Below are positions 33,039 through 42,579 of a stretch of 64,000 bases of DNA, one piece after another. Both the position numbers and the translations under genes were made by a program. Below the pieces are notes generated by a model, which was given only the letters and a program-made list of their open reading frames with translations, ran no database searches and had not been told where the DNA came from. The stretch spans positions 1,856,449-1,920,448 of the forward strand of contig JAEVLN010000011.1 of the NCBI GenBank assembly GCA_018350325.1. Reading direction: 5' to 3'. Each line of letters opens with the position of its first letter. The first letter of the stretch is position 1. The DNA comes from Globodera rostochiensis. Taxonomy: Eukaryota; Nematoda; Chromadorea; Rhabditida; Heteroderidae.

Positions 33039-33548
33039 GAAATTCTCTTTTATTTTTTATTTTCTTTAATTTTCATTGTTTCCATCAGTGGATTCCCGGT
33101 ATCAATCGCTGGATCATCTTTGCGTCTCTTGAGAGCATTGAAATCACTCAAAACAGCGGAAGCTGCGGTCTCAGCCGGCATCGGAGTTGCTGGCGGCGCA
33201 GCTCTTTCACAAATTATCGAAACGATAATTGAACAACTAACCAAAAAAGGTCTTTATATTATTATTAAACTAGTTTTCTATTTTTCAGCCGATTTGTATT
33301 CGGCACTTTTTCCGATAACGTTTGTCATTGCCGGCGGAGAATTGCTCATAGATCAGGAACATTTCGAGCTTGAGCATCTGTTTGCACTGTTTGAAAAAAT
33401 GACTGAGCGAAGGGAGTTAGACCGAATCTATTTTTACGGCGTAGACGGAGAAATGAAAGAATTGCACAAAGACGTGCAAAATATGCCATTGCTTCTTATG
33501 TATGCACTTATGAAGAACAAATGTTTTGAACTCTATTTGTGTAACTGA
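33039..33548 (+). CDS. Candidate captured gene inside MULE element 1
   Basis: Not recognised. An open frame of about 170 codons on the strand opposite to the transposase. The N-terminal part is hydrophobic (FYFLFSLIFIVSISGFPVSI), like a signal peptide, followed by a Gly/Ala-rich helix (AAVSAGIGVAGGAALSQIIE) and a charged C-terminus (ERRELDRIYFYGVDGEMKEL, ending FELYLCN). No ATG lies in frame, but an acceptor-like CACATTAG sits at 33031-33038, so an upstream exon is expected. An internal 39-bp stretch with GT...AG ends is frame-neutral. Absent from element 2. It may be host sequence captured in the manner of Pack-MULEs. Confidence 0.4.
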   Translation, partial: EILFYFLFSLIFIVSISGFPVSIAGSSLRLLRALKSLKTAEAAVSAGIGVAGGAALSQIIETIIEQLTKKGLYIIIKLVFYFSADLYSALFPITFVIAGGELLIDQEHFELEHLFALFEKMTERRELDRIYFYGVDGEMKELHKDVQNMPLLLMYALMKNKCFELYLCN

Positions 33549-34410
33549 AGCACATTGATCCCTGTTGGCCCTTGGGAAAGGCGATTTATCGGAAATGAAT
33601 TTTTTATTTTTTTTTCTCCATCTGGGGGCGCAAATGTAGGGGGCGCAAATGTAGGGGGCGCAAATGTGGGGGCGCAAATGTGGGGGCGCAAATGTGGGGG
33701 CGCAAATGTGGGGGCGCAAATGTGGGGGCGCAAATGTGGGGGCGCAAATGTGGGGGCGCAAATGTGGGGGGCGCAAATGTGGGGGCGCAAATGTGGGAGC
33801 ACGCGCACGACAAGTCCAGGCCGCGTCTTAAAAATATTCATTAATTATGGGATTTTTGAAGTAAATTTCCCGTGTTCACAAATTAAAATCGCCCACCCGT
33901 TTCATCGCCATAGCACTTCAGGTAAATGCCTACGTAAGCATCCAAATGTTCGATTTCGATTCGCCCGTTGATGAACTCTACCGGGGCACTGAACACTTTC
34001 TCCGGCCCACGCCCTTCAGAAAATTCTTTGAAGTTTGGCATCCGAAACACAATTTGGCCGCTGCGTTTGTACTTATTGTCTAAAAAGGGAAAATCCAACC
34101 AATTTTTGATTGAATATCGTTGAAAAGGTTAGCCCACATTTGCGCCCCCACATTTGCGCCCCCCACATTTGCGCCCCCACATTTGCGCCCCCCACATTTG
34201 CGCCCTCCACATTTGCGCCCCCACATTTGCGCCCCCACATTTGCGCCCCCACATTTGCGCCCCCCACATTTGCGCCCCCAGATGGAGAAAAAAAAATAAA
34301 AAATTCATTTCCGATAAATCGCCTTTCCCAAGGGCCAACAGGGATTGTATCGACAAATCATAAAATCATGCACAGCCAAACATCGTTCTAACGAACTTTT
34401 AGTTTGCTAA

Positions 34411-34925
34411 TTAATCAAGCCAGTTGTCTATTCCTTTTGTTGTTAGACGAAATGAAAGGGCATGGAGATGGGTGATCCATGCTTGATCGTTTCGCTCATT
34501 GGGGTTTTGTTGGTCAAAACGTTCGACTAAATCTCTAATAGATCTGTCATTCTCCAAATATTTTTTGGAACGAGGAATTTCAGCTACGGGCCTGGTCGGA
34601 TCAAGCTCATGAGGCCTCATTCTGTTCCGCTGATATTCTTCTTCGTCTTTGATACGCGATATAAAGCTAAATTTTTGAATTTTATTTTTACTGAAATTTA
34701 AAGCACGTTGCCAAAGGAGGTTTTGGTGCTGCAAATCGTTTATTGAAACTTGAATGAAACCCTTCTAGTCCATTATTTGTTCTTCCGATGTCTGCAAGAA
34801 CTGAATCATGCATATTCCAAGAAGCTGGGACAAACAAAGCGGCTCTTCTGTTTCCATTACCATCAACGCGAAAAATGTAGGCCCTAGTATTGGAGCTTAC
34901 TAATCACATACCTTTAACTTACGCT
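34411..34925 (-). pseudogene. MULE transposase C-terminal fragment, element 2
   Basis: Nearly identical to 31885-32400, with one amino-acid difference in the last exon (LVERFDQQ for LVARFDQQ). The upstream transposase exons are gone. Confidence 0.7.
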
Positions 34926-34969
34926 TCGAAATAATTGTAAATCGGAATAGCCGCAGCTGGTGCATGATT

Positions 34970-35615
34970 GCGAAGAGTTACTCTGTCGTACGTGCGGAAC
35001 GTCAGCTTGTGCATTCAGCCGGTCGCTCTCCCAGGACGACTTTGAATATGCTGAGGATTTGCATGTTTTTTTCAATGAGATGGAAAAAGCTTCTGGCACT
35101 GTGGTTCCGGCATGCTGTTATGTGGGTATAAAATAACTTTTTAATGCATTGTCGTAAACGGATAAAGATGAATTGACCCCATCCCCTTTTTTGGACCCTC
35201 CATATAATTTAAATAATTTCGTGTCGATATTTATTTCCACCCCTCCCCCTGTGCTATTCCCGTTATCGATTTGTGTTATCCCTCCCCCCCCCGCCCACGC
35301 GTTGATATTTGACTTTGCTTTGTTACCGGGTCACTCCTTCGGATTGTCACTTCCTCCACCGACCCAACTTTGGAATATTTATTTGGTTGATAAAAGTGCT
35401 TAATTATATTACGACTCCCCCTACGGTTCGAAAAGCGTGGCCCCGGGGCAAGCAGTTACGGAAGGAGATATTACGGCATGTGAAAGTTTTTCAACAAGAC
35501 GAAGATGGGATTGTACGGATGGCAATCAGAACTTCAAGCATGGAAATTGTCCGTAGCCGCGCCATAACAGTTAACCGCCAAAGCTATTTTAATTGCGATG
35601 CTACATGCCTACTCC
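34970..35615 (+). other. Unrelated sequence inside MULE element 2, coding-like fragments
   Basis: 34972-35130 has an open frame with a Cys cluster (CEELLCRTCGTSAC) then DDFEYAEDLHVFFNEMEK; no domain recognised. 35480-35560 reads QDEDGIVRMAIRTSSMEIVR, which resembles the C-terminal strand region of retrotransposon integrases (Bel/Pao-like). Both are fragments without starts and may be captured DNA. Confidence 0.3.
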
Positions 35616-35999
35616 CTTAGTCACTCAGATGTTGCATGATATGATTTGTCGATACAATCCCTGTTGGCCCTTGGGAAAGGCGATTTATCGGAATGAATTT
35701 TTTTTTTTTTTCTCCATCTGGGGGCGCAAATGTGGGGGCGCAAATGTGGGGGGCGCAAATGTGGGGGGCGCAAATGTGGGGGCGCAAATGTGGGGGCGCA
35801 AATGTGGGGGCGCAAATGTGGGGGCGCAAATGTGGGGGCGCAAATGTGGGGGGCGCAAATGTGGGGGCGCAAATGTGGGAGCACGGTTGAAAATGCCCTT
35901 TTACCTTTGGCCTGATCGGTCTGATCAGTCTGATCACCACCTATGTTCGACGAAGATTGGGTTCTGGTTCGTTTCATGCGAGTGAATGCATTTAAGACA

Positions 36000-37100
36000 A
36001 TTTGGAAATAACGAATTGCTCAAATTTTTAAATTTCTGACCAAATTTAAAAAAGCTCGTTTCGGGTCGGAATTTTCTTTTTTTGGTACCGTTACAGTTAA
36101 CATTTTATGATCAGCGCAAAGATCAAATGCAAGCGACGAATTGGACATTTCGTAAATTCGGAGAAATAAACTAGAGCTCGGCCGGATTTTTCTGGCCCAT
36201 AAGTACTGATCCGGATGACATAGAAAAACTCGGATTTTCGTACTATCCGGATTCGTTGATCAGATCAAGGTTTGTGTTGGAAGGAAGCTTAAAGTCAAAA
36301 TAAAATCCGTGATCACGGACCCTTAAAAAGCCGTGATTTGGCGAGACCCGTTTACGTCCAGCCCTGTTCGGATGACTTAAAAATATGATGGTACATATAA
36401 AATTGGAACTCATCTTTAAAGTCTTTAACCGAAAACCGGGTCTGAACAACCTTTGTTGTAAGCAAGAAAGTCATACAAAAGGCAAAAAAAATGAAATTTT
36501 GCAAAGTTTCAACAAAACCGGGGTTTAAAATAAAGGCGCATTTTTTGTTTGGTAAGAAGGCGCAGGCTCTGTGCCGGGCGAAGTGCCGCGGACGACGGCG
36601 TACAACGGAGCGGCAACGTCACATCGCCTCAGGCAATAATGGGAGCACATGGAAGCCGTTCCAGGGCAGCAGTTACTTTCTCATAATTCTGGACAACATT
36701 TTGCCCAAAGCAAATAAAAATTCAAATTGATGAGATAAAATGAGAATAATTCCCAAAAAAGTGAATGTGCCTATCCCCCGTTGTTAGGGTCACATTTGCG
36801 CCCAAAAGGTAACGTCCATTCAAATTTATAAGATAATCCCAACTTCATAACGGTAAATATTCTTTTTTTTTTTTTTTAAATGCTTGCGAATTTTAAGCCT
36901 AAATTCTTTTTCGATCCAAAAACAGACTATTTTTAGTGCTGTATTTTTATGGAAAGAAATTTAAATTTGGCGGCCAAATCATTCGACAATGATTATTGTG
37001 CCAAAAGCGCGAATTTTAAATAAATTATAATTGTGTGTTATATAAAAAGTTAAAAAATTATGCATTGTTCATTTCCTAATGTGATTGAGAATTCAATTCT
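36000..37100. other. Intergenic with dispersed repeats
   Basis: 36570-36665 is an inverted copy of the repeat at 4384-4500. 36725-36785 is an inverted match to about 54040-54100, and 36840-36905 matches 54450-54515 in direct orientation. A single CACATTTGCGCCC, the core of the MULE TIR unit, occurs at 36790. No gene. Confidence 0.4.
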
Positions 37101-37112
37101 ATGGTCGGAAAA

Positions 37113-37624
37113 CGTGCTGAGTCGTTTCGCAAAATCCGCCACATGGGCGTTTCGCAAAATCCGCCATTTCGCTGGAGAGAAAAAAGTGGGCGATTCGCAA
37201 AACCCGCCATTTATTTTAATTTAAACAATTCTTTTTCAATATTTATTACATCAAAAATTAATGTTTTCACGAATGTTTAAGCCTAAGCTTAACGAACCCG
37301 GGTGGTATAGGCCTAAGCCTAACGAATCTCAAGCCAGGGTGGGTTAGGCCTAAGCCTAACGAATCTCAAGCCAGGGTGGCTTAGGCCTAAGCCTAACGAA
37401 TCTCTAAGTCTCCGTTATTCTCTACGGCTTTGGAGTTTCTTAAAAAAATCGGGTTTCCTTAATTTAAAAAAAAATTCAACAATTCAAAAACCGCATTAAA
37501 TTCTCAAATGCATATTTTATTCATTTTTATATTCTTTTTAATATTTTAATTTAATAATATTTTTTGTGGTGGCGGATTTTGCGAAACGCCCATAGTGGCG
37601 GATTTTGCGAAACGACCTAGCACC
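37113..37624. mobile_element. MITE with duplicated-unit TIR, 9-bp TSD
   Basis: Perfect 9-bp duplication GTCGGAAAA (37104-37112 and 37625-37633). Each arm carries two copies of TTTCGCAAAATCCGCCA in inverted orientation, with a third decayed copy on the left near 37190. The centre holds a 58-bp tandem repeat with TTAGGC-type palindromes. No coding sequence. The TSD length suggests a Mutator-type transposase. Confidence 0.8.
37275..37415. repeat. Tandem repeat with nematode-telomere-like palindromes
   Basis: Three to four copies of TTAGGCCTAAGCCTAACGAA followed by TCTCAAGCCAGGGTGG. TTAGGC is the nematode telomere unit; here it faces its own inverse. Similar words occur in the element at 19097-19818 (19425-19475). 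Confidence 0.6.
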
Positions 37625-37639
37625 GTCGGAAAACCGCGA

Positions 37640-38250
37640 TGAAACATGGGCCTCACTCATGCTCATCTTGTGGTTAAGCGTCAGCGGTTAATTTCAAAAC
37701 GCTATTGACAATGAATTGATTAAATCTAAGCCTAGGCCGTCGGGTGCCGTACTTAAAGCAATTGATTAATATAATAGGGAGCAAAATTCCGTGGTCTCGG
37801 GCGAATGTCGATCGAAATCGTGTGGCAGCCTTTTAAAAGTAATATTGTGAATATTTCCATTTTTTTAGAAAATTGTTTTCTCTTATAGAATGCTTACAGA
37901 ATGGAAAATAGATTTATCGCCGATCGCATTAGAAAATGGTTTTATCGCTGATCATATCGCTTTTTTTTTTGGCGCGATACACATCCCTTGATCCGTATCC
38001 ATCGTGCCCGGATATATCTGCGGATATCCGGACATCCGGATTAAGAGTTTTTTCAAAAAATTAATGGCGACAAAAAACAATTTAACAAAAATAAAGCAGC
38101 AGCAGCAGCAGAAGGCGAAGAGATACAAAAACTTGATTAAATTACATAAAAAGCAAAGCTTTAATGAAAATATATATACATAATCAAAGACCAAAATTGT
38201 TTTGTCATTTTTTTTGGCGCATAAAAAGCAATTTCATTTTTGAATTCCAG
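37640..38250. other. Intergenic, outer edge of the protease duplication
   Basis: 38030-38140 matches 2800-2890 in reverse. 37979-38040 carries GGATATCCGGACATCCGG words also present near 31040-31150. No gene. Confidence 0.35.
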
Positions 38251-38254
38251 CAAA

Positions 38255-40981
38255 TTAATTGTCACATTCTGTGCCAGTAATTCTCTGAATCCAGGGGCCA
38301 TCCAGCTGAGAGTATGCCTTCCTCGAAGCTTTGAAGCAAAAATTATTTAAATTGCATTAGTCCCAAAATCTGCAAAAAAAAATGGACAACCCTCGCCCCA
38401 AATTGATCACTTTTGGTTTTCAATTCTTTTAACCAATTTATTGCTTACAGTTTCCTGGTTTGCCAGAGAGTACGCCAATTTGAACAAAATTGGTGCCATT
38501 GCTGGCCAACAATGCGCTGCCACTATCGCCCTTAAATTTGGAAACAAAATTTTTAAATTAAAAATTTTTTTGCTGATAAAACACAACCAGATCAGGGATG
38601 CCGGGTTTTTGGGCATTGGGTCCGGCATGCCGGATTCCGGGCATTTTTTGGCACCGGTTAATCCCTGCCACCGACCAACCTTCTGAGTCGTGTTATACTC
38701 GCCAATGCAAATTTTAATGCTTTTATTCTGCACCCCTTCGCAGTCAGTCAATTGAACAAATCGGCCAATAAGCTCATTTGAAAGGGTTCCATTAGCTAAA
38801 TTGTAATTGTGGCCAATCTTTTTAAATTATTTTAATTAAAATTAAATATATTTAATTAACGATGCGTTTTTCCCCATCCCGCAATAATGGCGCTTCCGTG
38901 TCGGAATTTTGTCACCAATCCACAATAAATACAAATGGGATAAATTGGTCCACAGATTGGCTTTTCGAGCTAAATTACAAAAAAATTAGTTTAATATCAA
39001 AACAATAGCAAAATTTAAAATCAATTTTAAATTCAACACAAAATACCTTTATTAACGCCAAATCAAATCTTCCAATTATATTTTTTGAATCAAATTTGTG
39101 ATGAACAAACAAATTCAAATTGCTTTGTCGAGTAATTGGAATTTCAAAGCCTTTGGAATCATTTCGAGCAATCTCTGAAGTGTTCGAATTGAACACTGAA
39201 AATAAAAAATTGTTTAAAATGGTTTTAATAATTATTTTTGAAATTTAACCCATTTTGTATTTCTCTCCTTCTGCAAGATGGAGAAAACAATGTGCAGCCG
39301 TCAAAACAAATTCGGGTGAAATCAGCGAACCGGAACATGTCCCTCGTTTGAGCTTGTTTTCAATAAGTTTTTCGAAGCCAAGACGCACAGTCCACGGCAT
39401 TATGCCAATGTCAATTTGGTTTCCACCAGTAATCTGTTCGAATTTATAACACTTAAATAATTTGATTTGTCGCAATGGCGGCTGATCGCATCGCTTCCCC
39501 GGCTACCGGAAACAAAACCCGGGGGGCCCGTTTAAAATCCGATGTCGGCATTTTTGAAAACTCGGGTCTTAAACTATCTAATTAAATAAATCATATACAT
39601 ATAATATTTAATTAACAAATATAAAAAGTGTCCAATGATTTATTCTGCTGGACAGCAATTCTTACCAGCGGGTTTCCCGCAAGATAATGAGCATTTGTCG
39701 TGTTAAAGCTGACGCAATTTTTGGGCCTTTGTTTGACCGCCAGCAATTTGCATTTGGTAAGCGCCAGCGGCGTTATTTTGGTCGGCATTTGGCCCAATCG
39801 CGGAACAATGTCCACCCCCAGCAGCCAAAGTCCGGCAAAATCACTCAAAAATGGGCCTAACTTTAATTGCTCAAAAAATTGTTGGCCAAATTTCAGCGGC
39901 TCCTTTTCAGCTAAATGATTTTATAAAAATATATTTTATAAGGAATTAAAACTAGTGTTCGGCAACGGCTACGTTTTTTCGATAAAATATCGGTATCAAA
40001 AAGACCGATATATCGCGATATTTTTCGCAAATTTTTTTTGAACCAAGATGCAAAAAACGTAAGAGGGTTTGAACCCAACACTGAACATCCGAGTTGACAA
40101 AAAGACAAAGCATTAGGCCATCGATTTTTGGAGGCCCAAACTAAAAAGGATTTAAATTTTTTGTCAAAAGGTACCGTACCTCTCACACAAAATTCAAACA
40201 GTAAATCAATATAATCAATTAAGCTGTGATAGTTTTTGAGTGGACATGACGCGGTAATCGCCAATTTATTTTCGATATAATATTCAATTATCGCGATATT
40301 TTTATCTAAATATGGTATCGTGCCGAACACTATTAATTACCTCCACCAATCATTAAAGTTTTCTCGGAAATTTGGTTCAAATTTAAATCGAAATACGTTG
40401 GTTCGGCGCCGCGGACTTTGGTTCGGCTATAAATGTTTTGATGGAAATATTTAAAAATATTAAAATTATTAACTTTATGCTGAAACTTTCGTCGCCGACC
40501 ATAATTTTGCTGTCGCTGATCGAAATTTGAATTTCCCTGGCATTTTGCCCACTTTCTTTGCTCTGCCCACTGAACATTTTGTCGAAACGAAATCGTCTCG
40601 CCACTTTCCAAGACAGCCTTTCATTCCCGCCGAATAATGCGCTTTTGTAGCTCAATGTGAAACTAAAATTTAAAAAATTTATAATGATTTATAATTCAAC
40701 TCAAAAAACCTTGGGCATTTTCCGAAAAGTGTTATGTAAATTGTCGGTGGGTCAGCATTTGCCAATTCGATGGTTCTTAATTTTCAAATAAAAACGTTTT
40801 ATTTTTTTTCAAGTTAAAGTTCCTCGGGCCGTGATTTTGTGAGATAATTCCCGCTCTCGCAATCGAACTCTCGAACAGTCCCCAATTCCGGGCTCTAATT
40901 GAAATACTTGTTCCCATTGACTCGGTTGAACAGATGAACGCCGAACACAAAGATGAGGGCAAAGTAATTGCACAAAAACAT
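38255..40981 (-). CDS. Secreted S1 serine protease, copy 3
   Basis: Paralogue of 20330-23780 with the same ten-exon organisation, all phases consistent, about 430 residues. Signal peptide MFLCNYFALIFVFGVHLFNR from ATG 40981. N-terminal exons at about 40480-40660 (FRFDKMFSGQSKESG), 40345-40430 (RGAEPTYFDLNLNQIS) and 39675-39920 (DFAGLWLLGVDIVPRLG). The catalytic domain starts ITGG at an exon boundary (about 39436), with LTAAHC, FDLALIK, PICGPIYPIC, AGWGKT and GDSGSALL; the stop is at 38255 after ITGTECDN. The residue after GDSG is Ser, not Gly. The S1 base equivalent to Asp189 is Thr and Cys191 is absent. Unlike copies 1 and 2, its Asp-exon intron starts GT. A MITE lies in one intron. Confidence 0.83.
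39953..40332. mobile_element. hAT-like MITE, TIR TAGTGTTCGGC
   Basis: Same termini as 15131-15884, with a different interior rich in ATCGCGATATTTTT words. It lies in a protease intron, absent from the homologous intron of copy 2. The target duplication is not clear. Confidence 0.7.
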
Positions 40982-41054
40982 TATTTGATCAAAAATAATA
41001 AATTTTGACGATATGAAAATCCAAAAATGTGAAAAATGATTTTACTTTTTGTTT

Positions 41055-41150
41055 TGGCTAATGGTGGACTGGGAAAATGTGTGAATCATTCGTCAAAGGC
41101 CGCTTTTACTAATATGTACAAGCCGTGCTATGTTATAGAGAGTGATTTAT
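41055..41150 (-). promoter_or_regulatory. Conserved block upstream of protease copy 3
   Basis: Matches 23865-23935 with a 13-15 bp insertion (TTTTACTAATATG) in the middle. Located 75-170 bp before ATG 40981. Confidence 0.45.
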
Positions 41151-41289
41151 GCAAATTCATTAATGAAAATAAAGAATTCTATAATAAACAGAAAGAAAGT
41201 TGATGCAAAATTTCATAAAAATTTCATCTTATCAACATTTTTTTGCGTGGGTTACTTTTAGAAAAATTTTATTTTAGTTTGGGTTCTCA

Positions 41290-41420
41290 ATGTAATTCTG
41301 GAATCCGGCATTATGGTCTCAAAAAAGTCCATAAATGTCTGAAGCATTCCGATGTCCGAAATCCGGCATTCCAGACTCAAAAATGTTTCGAATCCGGCAT
41401 TACGGTCCAAAATGCCCAGA
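41290..41420. repeat. Decayed ATCCGGCAT tandem repeat
   Basis: Three or four degenerate units (GAATCCGGCATTACGGTC), positional equivalent of the array at 24000-24310. Confidence 0.5.
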
Positions 41421-41624
41421 ATCAAGATCGGACAGACAAAATGTAGCACTTAATTTGCATAAATATTTTAAATATTATTCATTTTCAAATTGGATTTTTT
41501 TAATGTATTTGTTTGGTGTTTTGCAGCTCTTCGTCTTCTGCTGATCCACAAATTTTTTTATTTAAGGATGATGAATGGGTTGAAAATTAAATTAATATTA
41601 TATCATTCTCTCTGTTTCTTTCAT

Positions 41625-42310
41625 TTTGATTTCTAAGGAAAACAAATGCCAGATCGACAAATTGTGCTTCGTCAAGGATTTTTACGAACAACTCGCGCCG
41701 AAGACAGTGCACAGTGACCCGGTCGAGTTCATCAACGGATTTCCATGGCAAATCATGATCAAAGATTGTGATGAGTACGTTGGCCTTCACCTGCATTGCG
41801 ATGGCGATGAAACGGGTGGGGCGATCTTAATTTGTGAATTCTGGGAAACAAGAAAAGCGGTGAATGCCTTATAAAGCACGGAGAGTTGGACAGCTTTTCC
41901 ATGCCAATTCACAGTATGGGCATATGATAGTTTGCCACATTTGAGGCGGGTATTATAAATAAAAAATAAAAAGAAATATTTGTTTTAGAAATGTGAAGGA
42001 TTTGATGGGCCCAAAGAATGGCTTATACGATGAGAATGAGGAAGCCGTAATGTTCAAAGCCGAAGTGGTCGCAGACAAACCCAACGGAATGCTGTAAGTT
42101 TGTTCTTGAAAAAGTTGGACTTTTTGATCAAAGATTAAAGTTAAAATTTGTTTTTATTTGTTTATTTTTAGTCGTCGGTGCTTCATTCTGCTTTTTTCAA
42201 AACTTTGTTTTTTGGGCAAAACACCGAAGAAACGCCAAAAGGTCAAATTGACGAAGTTCCGGACGCTGTCAGTCAGCTACCGTATGCCAAACTCCGTTTA
42301 AAAGAAAAAC
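41625..42310 (+). pseudogene. MATH-BTB copy F, dead
   Basis: A MATH-like exon ([29 protein letters not shown]) runs into a stop near 41873. The next exon has lost frame (GELDSF followed by a stop). [19 protein letters not shown] (about 42007-42065) is intact. The BTB core near 42180-42300 is recognisable at DNA level (TTTGTTTTTTGGGCAAAACA) but out of frame. The end of the gene is absent. Confidence 0.72.
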
Positions 42311-42395
42311 ATCAATTTTTAACTGCACTTCTTAATAAAAATGTTGAGCTGTAATCACATTTATTGCCCAACAATTATTAATTACAATTATTCGT

Positions 42396-42567
42396 TTGGT
42401 GACTAATTGTCCGTGCCCAATTGTCCGTGCCAAATTGTCCGTGCCCAATTGTCCGTGCCCAATTGTCCGTGCCCAATTGTCCGTGCCCAATTGTCCGTGC
42501 CCAATTGTCCGTGCCCAATTGTCCGTGCCCAATTGTCCGTGCCCAATTGTCCGTGCCCAATTGTCCG
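42396..42567. repeat. Tandem repeat, 14-bp unit, about 12 copies
   Basis: Near-perfect array of CAATTGTCCGTGCC; one unit has lost a C. Four reading frames are open through it only because of the repeat. Its unit resembles that of the foldback element at 54618-55412 (CAAATGTCCGTGTGC). No inverted partner was found. Confidence 0.85.
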
Positions 42568-42579
42568 AATTTCTTTGTT

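Larger units (their letters stand above)
31603..33803. mobile_element. MULE element 1 with minisatellite TIRs, 8-bp TSD
   Basis: Starts GGTTAGCCCACATTTGCG and ends CGCAAATGTGGGAGCACG. Perfect 8-bp target duplication CGCACGAC at 31595-31602 and 33804-33811, both within MATH-BTB exon 3. Each TIR is an array of the 14-16 bp unit CACATTTGCGCCCCC (about nine units left, twelve right), followed inward by a conserved segment (CCAAGGGCCAACAGGGA) near 31805 and, inverted, 33562. Contains transposase exons on the minus strand and an unrelated open reading frame on the plus strand. Confidence 0.88.
34127..35885. mobile_element. MULE element 2 with minisatellite TIRs, 8-bp TSD
   Basis: Same termini as element 1 (GGTTAGCCC...GGGAGCACG) with perfect 8-bp duplication GTTGAAAA (34119-34126 and 35886-35893). 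The empty site is seen in the homologous intron of copy B (TTGTTGAAAATGCC near 12617). The left 800 bp are nearly identical to element 1. Homology stops abruptly near 34975, where element 1 has more transposase and element 2 has unrelated sequence. The interior right half is thus replaced, not simply deleted. Confidence 0.88.
30346..35977 (-). pseudogene. MATH-BTB copy E, split by two MULE elements
   Basis: Exon 1 (ATG 35977) codes MKRTRTQSSSNIGGDQTDQT. MATH exon at about 33895-34080 ([17 protein letters not shown]) lacks 9 bp in frame, removing the LPW usually found in INGLPWR. Element 34127-35885 sits in intron 1. Element 31603-33803 sits inside exon 3 (between the codons for TCRA and AAQFSVVSC). 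The BTB exons (31318-31420, about 30925-30990, 30735-30890, 30500-30690) and last exon (30346-30495, ending ELFGTE) are intact. Apart from the exon insertion the gene would still read, so loss of function appears recent. Confidence 0.78.

Noticed and set aside
33555..33813. Open frames with repeated CGGANVGAQMWGRK or HICAPTFAPP in the arrays at 31.6, 33.7, 34.2 and 35.8 kb
   Set aside because: These are translations of the MULE terminal arrays; unit length close to a multiple of three keeps them open on both strands.
37275..37415. True interstitial telomere
   Set aside because: TTAGGC words face each other as short palindromes within a transposon; there is no run of direct TTAGGC repeats.
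39911..40330. 139-codon frame inside the MITE at 39953
   Set aside because: Coincides exactly with the MITE and has no homology that I can recognise to a transposase.
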